Positions 44,690 to 54,425 of a stretch of 64,000 nucleotides of DNA are shown in pieces (the first letter of the stretch is position 1; each line of letters begins with the position of its first letter). Source of the stretch: an uncultured Lachnospiraceae bacterium (lineage in GTDB: Bacteria > Bacillota > Clostridia > Lachnospirales > Lachnospiraceae); contig CALWQT010000011.1 of the NCBI GenBank assembly GCA_944383765.1, positions 16,793 to 80,792 on the forward strand, in the 5' to 3' direction. Below the pieces are notes generated by a model, which was given only the letters and a program-made list of their open reading frames with translations, did not search any database and was not told the DNA's origin. The position numbers and the translations under genes were made by a program.

Positions 44690-45415
44690 TTAACTTAATG
44701 GTTCTCTGGAAGGTATTCCCGCTTTTCTCGGATATTTTTTATCCAAAGCTTTCTTTTTCCGTATGACTACCAAAGATCTTTCATCTTTATTGGGAAGACA
44801 GAATGTTTCAATCTTCTCCAGCTCACTTCCCAGTTTTTTTACTGCTCCTTTTCCTCCAGTCAATTCCTCTTCCAGTTTTCCTGACTTATAAGGAATAAAG
44901 CATCCTCCAATTTTTACAAACGGTATACAGTATTCAGAAAGTGTAGAAAGATTGGCAACTGCCCTGGATACGCAAATATCAAATTTCTCTCTGTATGTTT
45001 TGTCTCTTCCAAAGTCTTCCGCTCTCCCATGTATCAGTTCTACCTGTTCCAAACCTAAGGATCTGACTACTTCTTCCAGAAATTTAATACGTTTATTCAG
45101 AGAATCCAGAAGCGTTACTTTTAATTGGGGATAAGCGATTTTTAACGGAAGTCCCGGAAAACCGGCTCCTGTCCCCACATCGATCAAAGTCAGCTCTTCC
45201 TGACCGATTTCAGGAAACGCTTTTACCAAAGCAAGACTGTCCACAAAATGCTTGATTACCACATCATGCATCTCTGTGATTGCTGTCAGATTCATCACCT
45301 GATTCCATTGAATCAAAATCTCATAATATTGAAAAAACTGATTAACCTGCTGATCAGAAAGTTCTGCAATTCCTTCCAATTCCTGTTTGATCCAAATTTC
45401 AAATTGTTTATCCAT
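44690..45415 (-). CDS. rsmG: 16S rRNA (guanine-N7) methyltransferase
   Basis: 241 residues. SAM-binding motif DVGTGAGFPGLPLKIAYP; start region YYEILIQWNQVMNLTAI and VSRAVANLSTLSEYC are typical of RsmG (GidB), which methylates G527 of 16S rRNA. It is the last gene of the conserved mnmE-mnmG-rsmG block beside the origin. Confidence 0.96.
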   Translation of the reverse strand: MDKQFEIWIKQELEGIAELSDQQVNQFFQYYEILIQWNQVMNLTAITEMHDVVIKHFVDSLALVKAFPEIGQEELTLIDVGTGAGFPGLPLKIAYPQLKVTLLDSLNKRIKFLEEVVRSLGLEQVELIHGRAEDFGRDKTYREKFDICVSRAVANLSTLSEYCIPFVKIGGCFIPYKSGKLEEELTGGKGAVKKLGSELEKIETFCLPNKDERSLVVIRKKKALDKKYPRKAGIPSREPLS

Positions 45416-45424
45416 TCTATTCCC

Positions 45425-47311
45425 CTATTTTTTCTGATGCCTGAACTGTTCCAGATAAACCAGCAGAACAGAAATATCTGCCGGCGATACACCGGAAATC
45501 CTGGACGCCTGTCCAATATTTAATGGTTTATATAAGTTCAGTTTCTGTACTGCTTCCCGCCTTAAACTTGGCACTATGGAATAGTCAAAATCTTTATCCA
45601 GCTTTTTATTTTCCAGCTTTTTAAACTGGGTAACCTGCTGCATCTGACGTTTGATGTAACCGGCATATTTCAGATTGATATTTACCTGCTCTGCTACATC
45701 ATAAGGAAGTTCCGGCCTGTTTTCATCTAATTCAGCCAGAGAAAAATAATTCAGTTCCGGTCTTCTCACCAGTTCTGCCAATGTGCTTCCCGATTTCAGT
45801 GCCGTACTTCCATGGCTCTCCAAAAATTTCTGTACCTTCTCATTGGCTCCCACTACAGCTTTTTCCAGTCTCTCTTTCTCTTCTTCAATAGCCTTTTCTT
45901 TCCACAATAATCTTTCATATGTGGCATCATCTACCAGACCAATTTCATGGCCAATCTTCATCAGTCTCAGGTCTGCATTATCCTGCCTGAGGAGAAGACG
46001 ATATTCCGCCCTGGAAGTCATCATACGGTAAGGCTCATGATTTTCCTTCGTAACCAGATCATCGATCAGCACACCAATATACGCCTGAGAACGGTCCAGA
46101 ATATAAGGTTCTCTTCCCAGTACCTTCATAGCAGCATTCACTCCTGCCATAAATCCCTGTACCGCTGCTTCCTCATAACCGGAACTTCCATTAAACTGTC
46201 CGCCGCTGAATAATCCCTGTATCTTTTTAAATTCCAGAGTTGCATCTAACTGTCTGGAATTGATGCAGTCATATTCAATGGCGTAAGCATTTCTCACGAT
46301 TTTTACATGTTCCAAACCGGGAACCGTGCGGTACATAGCATACTGGACATCTTCCGGAAGAGAACTGGACATACCTCCCAGATACATCTCATTGGTGTAC
46401 AGCCCTTCCGGTTCCACAAATACCTGATGCCGGTTTTTATCCGGAAACTTTACTACCTTATCCTCAATAGACGGACAATACCGGGGTCCCGTTCCTTCAA
46501 TCGCTCCGGAAAACAAAGGAGATCGGTCCAAATTTTCTCTGATGATTTCATGGGTTTTTTCATTGGTATAAGTAAGCCAGCAGGAAACCTGTTCTTTCTG
46601 TACCGATTCCGGGTCTGTGGAAAAAGAAAACGGCACCACTCTCTTATCTCCAAACTGCTCTTCCATTTTGGAAAAGTCAATACTTCTCTTATCCACTCTG
46701 GCAGGAGTGCCTGTCTTAAACCGGTACATTTCAATTCCATTGGCAATCAGAGAGTCCGTAAGATGATTCGCTGCCTGAAGTCCGTTCGGCCCGGTAAAGG
46801 AACTAACCTCTCCATAGATACATCTGGCTTTCAGATAGGTGCCGGTTGCCAGAACCGCCGCCTTACAATGATAGACAGCTCCTGAAAAAGTTTTCACTCC
46901 TTTCAGAATTCCATCTTCCACAATAATTTCTGTCACCTCTGCCTGACGTATAGTCAGATGATCCGTATTTTCCAGGGTGTTTCTCATTTCTCTGGTATAA
47001 TTCTGTTTGTCTGCCTGAGCCCTCAGGGAATGAACGGCAGGACCTTTCGATTCATTCAGCATTTTTGACTGAATAAAGGTCTTATCAATATTTTTCCCCA
47101 TTTCCCCGCCTAAAGCATCCAATTCTCTTACCAGATGGCCTTTGGAACTGCCTCCAATATTCGGATTACAGGGCATCAATGCAATACTGTCCACACTGAC
47201 AGTAAACATGATCGTTTCCAGCCCCAGTCTTGCACAGGCCAAAGCTGCTTCACAGCCTGCATGTCCGGCTCCTACGACTATAATATCATATGTTTCTTCT
47301 ACATTTGGCAT
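45425..47311 (-). CDS. mnmG: tRNA uridine 5-carboxymethylaminomethyl modification enzyme MnmG
   Basis: 628-residue FAD enzyme (GidA) that works with MnmE on U34 of tRNAs. FAD-binding [19 protein letters not shown] is at the N-terminus; [25 protein letters not shown] and [20 protein letters not shown] are signatures. Full length, 10 bases before rsmG. Confidence 0.97.
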   Translation of the reverse strand: MPNVEETYDIIVVGAGHAGCEAALACARLGLETIMFTVSVDSIALMPCNPNIGGSSKGHLVRELDALGGEMGKNIDKTFIQSKMLNESKGPAVHSLRAQADKQNYTREMRNTLENTDHLTIRQAEVTEIIVEDGILKGVKTFSGAVYHCKAAVLATGTYLKARCIYGEVSSFTGPNGLQAANHLTDSLIANGIEMYRFKTGTPARVDKRSIDFSKMEEQFGDKRVVPFSFSTDPESVQKEQVSCWLTYTNEKTHEIIRENLDRSPLFSGAIEGTGPRYCPSIEDKVVKFPDKNRHQVFVEPEGLYTNEMYLGGMSSSLPEDVQYAMYRTVPGLEHVKIVRNAYAIEYDCINSRQLDATLEFKKIQGLFSGGQFNGSSGYEEAAVQGFMAGVNAAMKVLGREPYILDRSQAYIGVLIDDLVTKENHEPYRMMTSRAEYRLLLRQDNADLRLMKIGHEIGLVDDATYERLLWKEKAIEEEKERLEKAVVGANEKVQKFLESHGSTALKSGSTLAELVRRPELNYFSLAELDENRPELPYDVAEQVNINLKYAGYIKRQMQQVTQFKKLENKKLDKDFDYSIVPSLRREAVQKLNLYKPLNIGQASRISGVSPADISVLLVYLEQFRHQKK

Positions 47312-47341
47312 GTTATCTCACCTTTTCCAAGTTTTCTGTCT

Positions 47342-48718
47342 TTATTTTCCCATACAGAACTTACTGAAAATCTCATTGACCAGATCGTCTTCCACAGCTT
47401 CTCCGATGATAATCCCCAGCTGTTCATAAGCATTCATCAGGTCAATAGAATAAAAATCTTCCGGCATCTGATCCGCTATACTCTGCTTTACCATAAGAAG
47501 ACTGTTCAGCGTTTCTTCCAAAGCTGTTTTATGTCTTACATTGGTAATATAAACTTCATCATTAAAATTTAATTCTCCATGATAAAACAGCTTTTTAATT
47601 TCCTCTTCCAGAAGGTTTATCCCCGTTCCCTCTTTCACGGATACTGGAACCACCTTTTGTCCTGAGATTTTTTCCAATTCTTCTGCTTCCACTTCCTGCT
47701 TCAGGTCTGTTTTATTTAATAGGACCACACACTTTCTGTCCTGGATCAGTTTTAATATTTCCTTATCATTCTCATCCAACGGACAGGACGCATCTACCAC
47801 ATAAAGGATCAGATCAGCTTCCCTGGCAATGTTTTTAGCCCTGTCCACTCCAATCCGTTCCACCACATCTTCCGTATCCCGGATTCCTGCCGTATCGATC
47901 ACATTCAGACTGATTCCCTGAAGCCGGATATGTTCTTCCAGAATATCCCTGGTGGTTCCTGCAATATCCGTAACGATCGCCCGGTCTTCCCCTAACAGAA
48001 CATTCATCAGAGATGATTTTCCTGCATTGGGTTTTCCCACAATAACCGTTTTGACTCCTTCCGTCATAACCTTTCCGTCATCCGCAGAAGAAAGTAATTT
48101 TCTGGTCCTTTCTATGATTTCTTCCAGAACCTGGTCCAGCTTATCTCCATATCCATCCAGAGAAATATGCTCCGGATCATCCAATGCAGATTCTATAAAT
48201 GCAATTTCATATAAAATCTGTTCTCTCAGACTTTTTATTTCTTTGGAGACTGCCCCTCTTAACTGACTGACAGAAGACTGAAGGGCATATTGGTTCTTAG
48301 CTTCAATAATATCAATCACAGCCTCTGCCTGGGAAAGATCTATACGTCCGTTTAAAAACGCTCTCTTTGTAAATTCTCCAGGCTCCGCCGGTCTTGCTCC
48401 ATATTTCAATACTGTTTCCAGTATTTTTTTCATCATCAATACGCCGCCATGGCAGTCGATTTCTATGGTATCTTCTGCCGTATAGCTATGAGGTCCTTTC
48501 ATGGCAAGAACCAGAACTTCATCAATTTTTTCCTCACCATCACAGATAAATCCATAATAGACTCTGTGACTCTTCCATTCCTTCAGATGGGTTCCATCTT
48601 TCTTCCGGAATATCCTATCAATAATCGCAAAAGATTCTTCCCCGCTGATCCGGATAATTCCTATTCCGGAACTGCTCATGGCAGTAGCAACTGCCGCAAT
48701 CGTATCTGTTTTCATCAT
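47342..48718 (-). CDS. mnmE: tRNA modification GTPase MnmE
   Basis: 458 residues. N-terminal folate-binding domain (DTIAAVATAMSSSGIGIIRISG), then the GTPase with VGKPNAGKSSLMNVLL, DIAGTTRD, DTAGIRD and LNKTDL, and the C-terminal catalytic Cys in KFCMGK. It partners MnmG in wobble-uridine modification. Two adjacent ATG codons are possible starts; the second has better spacing to GAGG. Confidence 0.97.
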   Translation of the reverse strand: MMKTDTIAAVATAMSSSGIGIIRISGEESFAIIDRIFRKKDGTHLKEWKSHRVYYGFICDGEEKIDEVLVLAMKGPHSYTAEDTIEIDCHGGVLMMKKILETVLKYGARPAEPGEFTKRAFLNGRIDLSQAEAVIDIIEAKNQYALQSSVSQLRGAVSKEIKSLREQILYEIAFIESALDDPEHISLDGYGDKLDQVLEEIIERTRKLLSSADDGKVMTEGVKTVIVGKPNAGKSSLMNVLLGEDRAIVTDIAGTTRDILEEHIRLQGISLNVIDTAGIRDTEDVVERIGVDRAKNIAREADLILYVVDASCPLDENDKEILKLIQDRKCVVLLNKTDLKQEVEAEELEKISGQKVVPVSVKEGTGINLLEEEIKKLFYHGELNFNDEVYITNVRHKTALEETLNSLLMVKQSIADQMPEDFYSIDLMNAYEQLGIIIGEAVEDDLVNEIFSKFCMGK

Positions 48719-48735
48719 ATCCTCTATTTTAACGG

Positions 48736-48764
48736 AAAGCCAGGCTGACTTGCAACCTGGCTTT
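48736..48764 (-). terminator. Hairpin between jag and mnmE
   Basis: AAAGCCAGG (48736-48744) pairs with CCTGGCTTT (48756-48764). The minus-strand tail is only TTTCCGTT, so termination may be partial. Confidence 0.6.
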
Positions 48765-48769
48765 TCTTC

Positions 48770-49450
48770 TTATTGTTCCACGGAAGCCGGCTCGTTATAT
48801 CTTCCCCCTCTGCGGTAACCTTCTTTTTTCAGAGAAATTACCACATGACGGAACGGCTCCTCGCCTTCACTTCTGGTCGTTACATATTTATCGTTCTGCA
48901 GAGAAGAATGAATGATCCTTCTCTCATAAGGATTCATCGGTTCCAGAGAAACCGGACGTTTTGTCCTTTTCACTTTATAGGCAATATTCTTAGCCAGTGT
49001 TTCCAGCGTTTCTTTTCTTCTCTCCCTGTAATTTTCCGTATCCAGTTTTACACGGATATGCCCTTCATTTTCTTTGTTTTTATTCACCACAAGACTTACC
49101 AGATACTGAAGGGAATCCAGTGTCTGTCCTCTTTTTCCAATGAGGATTCCCATATCAGCTCCTTCCATATTAATGGAAAGTTCTTTTTCTTCCTCATTAT
49201 AAGAAGCTTTGATTTCCACTTCCATGTTCATGGTCTCAAATATCTGGTTCAGAAAATCAATCGCTATATCTTCCAGGGATGTTTTTTTCTTTGCACGGAT
49301 AATTACCGGCTTTGCACCAATTCCCAGAAAACCTGCACTGCCTTTATCAATTACTTCATATTCCAGCTTATCACGGGTTGTCTGAAGTTCCATGGCTGCC
49401 TTGATCGTTGCCTCGTCCTCTGTCTTGGCAGAAACCGTAATCATTTCCAT
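48770..49450 (-). CDS. jag: RNA-binding protein Jag (KhpB)
   Basis: 226 residues with the three Jag domains: N-terminal Jag_N (MITVSAKTEDEATIKAAMELQ), a KH-II domain (MGILIGKRGQTLDSLQYLVSLVVN, about 103-126) and a C-terminal R3H domain (MNPYERRIIHSSLQ). It binds RNA in complex with KhpA and influences cell division and envelope growth in other Firmicutes. Next to yidC, as usual. Confidence 0.95.
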   Translation of the reverse strand: MEMITVSAKTEDEATIKAAMELQTTRDKLEYEVIDKGSAGFLGIGAKPVIIRAKKKTSLEDIAIDFLNQIFETMNMEVEIKASYNEEEKELSINMEGADMGILIGKRGQTLDSLQYLVSLVVNKNKENEGHIRVKLDTENYRERRKETLETLAKNIAYKVKRTKRPVSLEPMNPYERRIIHSSLQNDKYVTTRSEGEEPFRHVVISLKKEGYRRGGRYNEPASVEQ

Positions 49451-49462
49451 AAACCATCCCTC

Positions 49463-50725
49463 CTATTTATTGTGTTTTTCATTATATTTCTTAACCATAT
49501 TGGCCTTTGCTGCCAGACTGCCAGGTTTCGGATCTTTATTGTAATATTCCATAGATTCCTTAATCTGTTCTTCTGCTCTTGCCTTCTTCTCTTCCAGTTC
49601 TTTCTCTTTTCTCTCCTGCTCTGCTTCAATCTGTTTTAAGCTGACGGAAGCATTCTGGGAAATCTTCTGAGGCGGAAGACCTTTTTTGGCTCTCTTGGCA
49701 TTGGCCTTTTCCACGTTTTTCTTTACCATGGCATCAATATCAATCTTTGATAAATGACGGTTGATGATCCACTGCTGGATTACGGTAAATACAGACTGGG
49801 CAATCCAGTAAATACCAATACCTGCCGGGAATGTAAAACAGAAGAATACAGACATCAGAGGCATCATGATATTCATCTGCTTCATCATGCTTGCACCTGG
49901 AGCATCATCAGAAGTATTCTGGGCACTGCTCATCAGTTTGGTGCTGTACCACTGGGTCAGACCTGCCAGGATCGGAATCGTCCAGGCAATCAGCCCTCCC
50001 TCCCAAGGGGTTGTAGACAGATTGATTCCCAGGAAAGAATTCATTCCTTCCACCAGTTCCATAGAAGCATTGTCAATCACACCTGCTCCATACTGCTGCT
50101 GCAGCAAACTCCACTGAGCCGGATTTAACTTATAAAGAAAATCTACGATTTTCGCACTGGTGGGCTCTGTGGTAAAATTGGAAATCATAGAAAGATTGCT
50201 CACCTTATTTGCCACGCCAAATTCGTTCAGCTGTGTAGCCAGTGCAGCCAGATCTCCACCGCAAGTTCCTAAAAGCTTATCTGCAATTCCGTAGAAAATA
50301 TTACCTACAGAACTTACATATGCCGGTATATTATAAATAACCCGATACAGCGCAAACACGATCGGAAGCTGAATAACAAGCTGTACACAGCCTCCTGTCA
50401 TGGAAACTCCGTATTTTTCATATACGGCTTTTGTTTCCACATTCATTTTCATCATAGATTCCTGATCATTCTTACCCTTATACTTTTTCTGAATAGCCTG
50501 AAGTTCCGGCTGCATTACTGCGTTCATTTTTGTAAACTTCTGCTGTTTGATCGTCAGCGGAAGCATCAGGAGCTTTACGATCAAAGTAAATAAAATAATA
50601 CAGATACCGATATTCATGATGCCAAACATACTGGTAAAACGGAAAATGGCATCCATAATGTAGCCAAGGATTTCAGCAAACGGTCCTAAAAATCCTCCTA
50701 TTTTCGTCGCAATCAAAAAGTCCAA
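49463..50725 (-). CDS. yidC: Membrane protein insertase YidC
   Basis: 420 residues. OxaA/YidC core with five membrane segments: FTSMFGIMNIGICIILFTLIVKLLMLPLTI, the GGCVQLVIQLPIVFALYRVIYNIPAYV helix and MMPLMSVFFCFTFPAGIGIYWIAQSVFT. A basic, coiled tail (about 340-420) likely contacts ribosomes. The start is TTG, supported by AGGAGGT nine bases upstream. It inserts proteins into the membrane with YidD and Sec. Confidence 0.95.
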   Translation of the reverse strand: MDFLIATKIGGFLGPFAEILGYIMDAIFRFTSMFGIMNIGICIILFTLIVKLLMLPLTIKQQKFTKMNAVMQPELQAIQKKYKGKNDQESMMKMNVETKAVYEKYGVSMTGGCVQLVIQLPIVFALYRVIYNIPAYVSSVGNIFYGIADKLLGTCGGDLAALATQLNEFGVANKVSNLSMISNFTTEPTSAKIVDFLYKLNPAQWSLLQQQYGAGVIDNASMELVEGMNSFLGINLSTTPWEGGLIAWTIPILAGLTQWYSTKLMSSAQNTSDDAPGASMMKQMNIMMPLMSVFFCFTFPAGIGIYWIAQSVFTVIQQWIINRHLSKIDIDAMVKKNVEKANAKRAKKGLPPQKISQNASVSLKQIEAEQERKEKELEEKKARAEEQIKESMEYYNKDPKPGSLAAKANMVKKYNEKHNK

Positions 50726-50742
50726 TACGTTACCTCCTAAGT

Positions 50743-50961
50743 TTACGGAACTGGATCATAACCGCCTTTGGCAAATGGGTTACACCGGAGTATTCTCCAT
50801 ATTGCCAGCAATGTACCTTTTACCACACCATGTTTTTCCAGTGCTTCAATGGCGTATTGAGAACACGTTGGTGTGTAAATACAGTGAACGTTTCTCTTCA
50901 GCGGAGACAAAAAAATCTGGTATCCGCGAATTAACCGAATCATAATTTTCTTAATCATCAT
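50743..50961 (-). CDS. yidD: Membrane protein insertion efficiency factor YidD
   Basis: 72 residues. Amphipathic N-terminus followed by [56 protein letters not shown], with the three conserved Cys of the family. The start lies inside the end of rnpA. Two Met codons (50961, 50958) and a GTG (50967) are possible; 50961 is a compromise since no clear ribosome site decides. Confidence 0.93.
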   Translation of the reverse strand: MMIKKIMIRLIRGYQIFLSPLKRNVHCIYTPTCSQYAIEALEKHGVVKGTLLAIWRILRCNPFAKGGYDPVP

Positions 50962-51310
50962 GCTCACTTCGATTCTCTAAAAAAATGTTATGCAGTCCGC
51001 ACAGATGCCTGAAAGCACCTTCAATTTCTTTAAAATTTTGTTCTTTTGCCGCCGGTCTTACAACGACTACGATGTCTAATCCTGTCTTGATTATGTTTTC
51101 ATGATAACGGAAACTTTCCCTCACCAGCCGGGTCATACGGTGTCTGATCACACTGTTCCCCACTTTTTTGCTGACTGAAATCCCGATTCTGGAACAGGGT
51201 AATCCGGTATTTCTTACATACATGACAAGAAATTTATTGGCGTAGGATTTTCCCATTCCGTAAACCAGCTGGAAATCACCGTTTTTTTTAATGGAATGAA
51301 ATCTTTTCAT
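50951..51310 (-). CDS. rnpA: Ribonuclease P protein component
   Basis: 119-residue basic protein that assists the RNase P RNA in trimming tRNA 5' ends. The RNR-type motif is in [25 protein letters not shown] (about 48-72). ATG 51310 is chosen over the frame start at 51322 because AAAGGATG gives a suitable site and [13 protein letters not shown] is the family's usual start. Confidence 0.94.
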   Translation of the reverse strand: MKRFHSIKKNGDFQLVYGMGKSYANKFLVMYVRNTGLPCSRIGISVSKKVGNSVIRHRMTRLVRESFRYHENIIKTGLDIVVVVRPAAKEQNFKEIEGAFRHLCGLHNIFLENRSEHDD

Positions 51311-51379
51311 GAATACGATCATCCTTTTCTTTTTTTATAAGAAAAGAAAAGGCCACAATGTTACTTGCGGCCTGGTTCA

Positions 51380-51514
51380 TTAAGCTGATAATTTTGCTCT
51401 TCCTTTTGCTCTTCTGGCAGCTAAAACTTTTCTTCCGCCTGCACTGCTCATTCTGGCTCTGAAGCCGTGAACTTTCGCTCTCTGTCTCTTCTTTGGCTGG
51501 AAAGTCATCTTCAT
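51380..51514 (-). CDS. rpmH: Ribosomal protein L34
   Basis: 44 residues, very basic: [19 protein letters not shown], then [20 protein letters not shown] and KLSA, the standard L34. GGAGGTG precedes the ATG. It heads the rpmH-rnpA-yidD-yidC-jag block leading away from the origin. Confidence 0.97.
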   Translation of the reverse strand: MKMTFQPKKRQRAKVHGFRARMSSAGGRKVLAARRAKGRAKLSA

Positions 51515-51592
51515 AACTCGGACACCTCCTCTTATATAGTCAATAGTTATTCGCTAAACATATTCAGACTATTTTAATTAAACATCGTATCC

Positions 51593-51621
51593 ATTATAAA
51601 GAAGGAATACGGTCAAGTCAA
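51593..51621 (-). promoter_or_regulatory. rpmH promoter
   Basis: Minus-strand TTGACT (51616-51621), 17-base spacer, TATAAT (51593-51598). A leader of about 75 bases follows. Confidence 0.82.
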
Positions 51622-51640
51622 GCAGATTTCTTAAAAAAAC

Positions 51641-51675
51641 CGTCAAAAATGGGGCAGCTTCTTTACTGCCCCATT
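51641..51675 (-). terminator. Terminator after the ECF S-component gene
   Basis: AATGGGGCAG (51648-51657) pairs with CTGCCCCATT (51666-51675); T-rich on the minus strand beyond it. Confidence 0.85.
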
Positions 51676-51733
51676 ACTTTGTGTCCATGCTTTTTTTATC
51701 AACTATATTTAGTATCTGTTTTTTTCGCTTTTA

Positions 51734-52366
51734 TCAGTCTTTTTTTATCTTTTCCAAAGCTGTCACAATGGCAACTGTTAAAATCCCGGCTAAAATTGCT
51801 TCCGGAATTCCGTTCATACAGATTACTCCGATAATAAATCCATACAGACCGTGTTCCACACTTGCTTTTGCTGCTTCCGCATAGACAGACCCGAATAGCA
51901 CATAAATCAGGTTCATAACCAGAAGTGTATTGGTAATGGATCCTGCTGCTCCGGCTATGGCCAGAGAAATCTTCTTATTTTTTCCAAATATTTTCAGCGT
52001 ACCCCGATATGTATAATACGCCACAACGCCGATCAGGATTCTAGGTATGATACAAATAATAATACTTTTGATTCCGCCGCTGCTTCCATCTGGCATTGGA
52101 ATAAACGGGCTAAATACAAAAGAAGTCAGGTTCGGCATCAACGCCGTATTTTTCCACATACTGGTAAGTCCGAATACCATTCCCAGTACCGCTCCCTTTT
52201 TCGGTCCAAGTAAAATGGCTCCGACAATAACCGGTATATGAATAATGGTGGCATTCATGAATCCTAAAGGAATATAGCCCAGTACCGGTACAACTGTCAT
52301 AATCATCATAATCGAGATAAATGCAGCCATGATCACCATATCCCTTGTCTTTTTCACTGTATTCAA
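51734..52366 (-). CDS. ECF transporter S component, vitamin type
   Basis: 210-residue membrane protein with about six segments. VVPVLGYIPLGFMNATIIHIPVIVGAILLGPKKGAVLGMVFGLTSM fits the ECF substrate-specific family that takes up vitamins (folate, pantothenate, riboflavin and similar). The ligand cannot be fixed. No EcfA/EcfT genes are adjacent, as usual for S components that share one motor. Its leader (52367-52480) can form a stem AGGC...GCCT enclosing GGGAA/TTCCC but matches no riboswitch I know. Confidence 0.85.
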   Translation of the reverse strand: MNTVKKTRDMVIMAAFISIMMIMTVVPVLGYIPLGFMNATIIHIPVIVGAILLGPKKGAVLGMVFGLTSMWKNTALMPNLTSFVFSPFIPMPDGSSGGIKSIIICIIPRILIGVVAYYTYRGTLKIFGKNKKISLAIAGAAGSITNTLLVMNLIYVLFGSVYAEAAKASVEHGLYGFIIGVICMNGIPEAILAGILTVAIVTALEKIKKD

Positions 52367-52479
52367 TTTTTTCTCCTCCTACGCTACTGTTCTTTTTCAG
52401 ATACAATGCTTTCTGAGATTTTCCAGGCTACGGGAATTACTGCATGGACACTTCCCTGCCTACGCCGACAGTATAGCAC

Positions 52480-52740
52480 ACTATCCACAGAGATTCCACA
52501 ATCATTTTTTCTTTTATTTTTCTCTTTCCACATCTTATCCCACGCTCTCCACATCCTTTTCTTTTGTTTTCCACATCAGAATATTTCTACAATTTCTGCT
52601 GTTTTTAAATTTTATCCACAATATGTGGATTATTTGGTGGATAAGTTCTGTGGATTTTGATTGTGGACAACTTTTCTTTATACACAGCCTAAATGTGGAT
52701 AAATATTTTACATTGAAAAAACGGTGGATATAGTATAAAA
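52480..52740 (+). other. oriC, dnaA-upstream part (DnaA-box cluster)
   Basis: Perfect DnaA boxes TTATCCACA at 52612-52620 and TGTGGATAA at 52694-52702, with several near-matches (TGTGGATTA, GGTGGATAA, TGTGGATTT, TGTGGACAA) between them, and TCCACA/TCCACAT repeats upstream. AT-rich. It is the switch point of gene orientation and lies directly before dnaA. Confidence 0.9.
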
Positions 52741-52801
52741 TAGAATTTAGATTGGGTCATTTTGCTCATTCACAAGCAATAACGATTTTAGGAGAATCAA
52801 C

Positions 52802-54178
52802 ATGATAGAGAAACTACAGGAAAAATGGGATGACATCCTTAATTTTTTGAAAAAGGAACATGAAATTTCTGATGTATCCTTTAAAACTTGGCTTCTTCCA
52901 CTGAAGCTTTATTCCTTTCAGAACAATACCCTTTCCATACTCGTTCCTGAAAAGGATTTTTTAAGTTATGTGCAAAAACGCTATACCCGCCTGCTTCAGA
53001 TCACCATCGAAGAAGTAACAGGAATTTCCTGTGATGTGGCATTTATTGCGGCAGATGATGTGGAACAGAAAGAACCGGAGCCTGAAAAAGACTCCCTGAT
53101 TCATTCTGCAAATAAACAGGAAGTCAGCCTTTCCCTCATCCAGAATGCCAATTTAAATCCCCGTTATACCTTCGACACCTTTGTCGTAGGAGCCAACAAT
53201 AATCTGGCTCATGCTGCTTCTCTTGCTGTAGCCGAATCTCCAGGAGAAATTTACAATCCTCTTTTTATTTATGGAGGTGTAGGTCTGGGCAAAACCCATC
53301 TGATGCATTCCATCGCCCATTTTATATTAAAAAATAATCCAAAGGCGAAGATTCTTTATGTGACATCAGAAAAATTTACCAATGAACTGATCGATGCCAT
53401 CCGTAACAAAAATAATATTTCTACTACGGAATTTCGTGAAAAATACAGAAATAATGATGTTCTGCTGATTGACGATATCCAGTTCATTATTGGCAAAGAA
53501 AGTACCCAGGAAGAATTTTTCCATACTTTTAATGCCCTTTATGAATCCAAAAAGCAGATCATCATATCTTCTGATAAACCGCCAAAAGAGATTGAAACAC
53601 TGGAAGAACGTCTCCGTTCCCGTTTTGAATGGGGCCTTACTGTGGATATCCAATCTCCTGACTATGAGACCAGAATGGCTATCCTTCGGAAAAAAGAAGA
53701 ACTGGAAGGCTATAACATTGATAATGAAGTGATCAAGTACATAGCCACCAATATCAAATCCAATATCCGGGAGCTGGAAGGAGCTCTGACCAAAATCGTT
53801 GCCCTTTCCAAGCTGAATAAAAAAGAAATCAATATCGAGCTGGCAGAAGAAGCGTTAAAAGACCTGATTTCCCCAGGAGAAGTAAAAAACATCACTCCTG
53901 AATACATCATCAGCATCGTTGCAGAACAGTTTGAAGTCTCTGCTGATGAAATCATATCCCAAAAGCGCAGCCGTAATATTGCCCGCCCAAGGCAGATCGT
54001 GATGTATCTGTGCCGGAGCCTTTTAAATATTCCTCTCCAGGAAGTGGGACGTGCCCTCGGCGGAAGAGACCATACCACCATCATGCACGGTGTTGATAAA
54101 ATCACGGAAGAACTGAAAACAGATGCTTCCCTTCAGAATACCATGGATATTTTAAAAAAGAAAATTTCTCCACAATAG
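52802..54178 (+). CDS. dnaA: Chromosomal replication initiator DnaA
   Basis: 458 residues with all four domains: N-terminal DnaB/SirA-contact domain (1-80), linker, AAA+ ATPase with IYGGVGLGKTHLMHSIAH and VLLIDDIQFIIGKESTQEEFFHTFN, and the DNA-binding domain with VGRALGGRDHTTIMHGVDKI. AGGAG precedes the ATG. It is flanked by DnaA-box clusters that also suggest autoregulation. Confidence 0.98.
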   Translation: MIEKLQEKWDDILNFLKKEHEISDVSFKTWLLPLKLYSFQNNTLSILVPEKDFLSYVQKRYTRLLQITIEEVTGISCDVAFIAADDVEQKEPEPEKDSLIHSANKQEVSLSLIQNANLNPRYTFDTFVVGANNNLAHAASLAVAESPGEIYNPLFIYGGVGLGKTHLMHSIAHFILKNNPKAKILYVTSEKFTNELIDAIRNKNNISTTEFREKYRNNDVLLIDDIQFIIGKESTQEEFFHTFNALYESKKQIIISSDKPPKEIETLEERLRSRFEWGLTVDIQSPDYETRMAILRKKEELEGYNIDNEVIKYIATNIKSNIRELEGALTKIVALSKLNKKEINIELAEEALKDLISPGEVKNITPEYIISIVAEQFEVSADEIISQKRSRNIARPRQIVMYLCRSLLNIPLQEVGRALGGRDHTTIMHGVDKITEELKTDASLQNTMDILKKKISPQ

Positions 54179-54425
54179 CCATGTGAGTTTATTGTGGAGA
54201 ATATGTGTATAAAATAGATCGATTTTCAGGTTGTGGATAACCCTTAAATTATTCAGAATGAATCTCATAATTTTTCACATGCTTATTCACATGGAAAATC
54301 CAGCTTTTTCTTAAGCATTTCAGACTTATACACAAATTCAGGCCCCCTACTACGATTGCGACGAAAATTATCTATATATCACACGCAACACCCTCAATTT
54401 CACAGCAAAGGAGTTATCAACAATT
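54179..54425 (+). other. oriC, dnaA-dnaN intergenic part
   Basis: DnaA boxes TGTGGATAA (54232-54240) and TTATACACA (54326-54334) plus weaker copies, in a 247-base AT-rich spacer suited to unwinding. Together with the cluster before dnaA it gives a bipartite origin like that of Bacillus. Confidence 0.82.
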
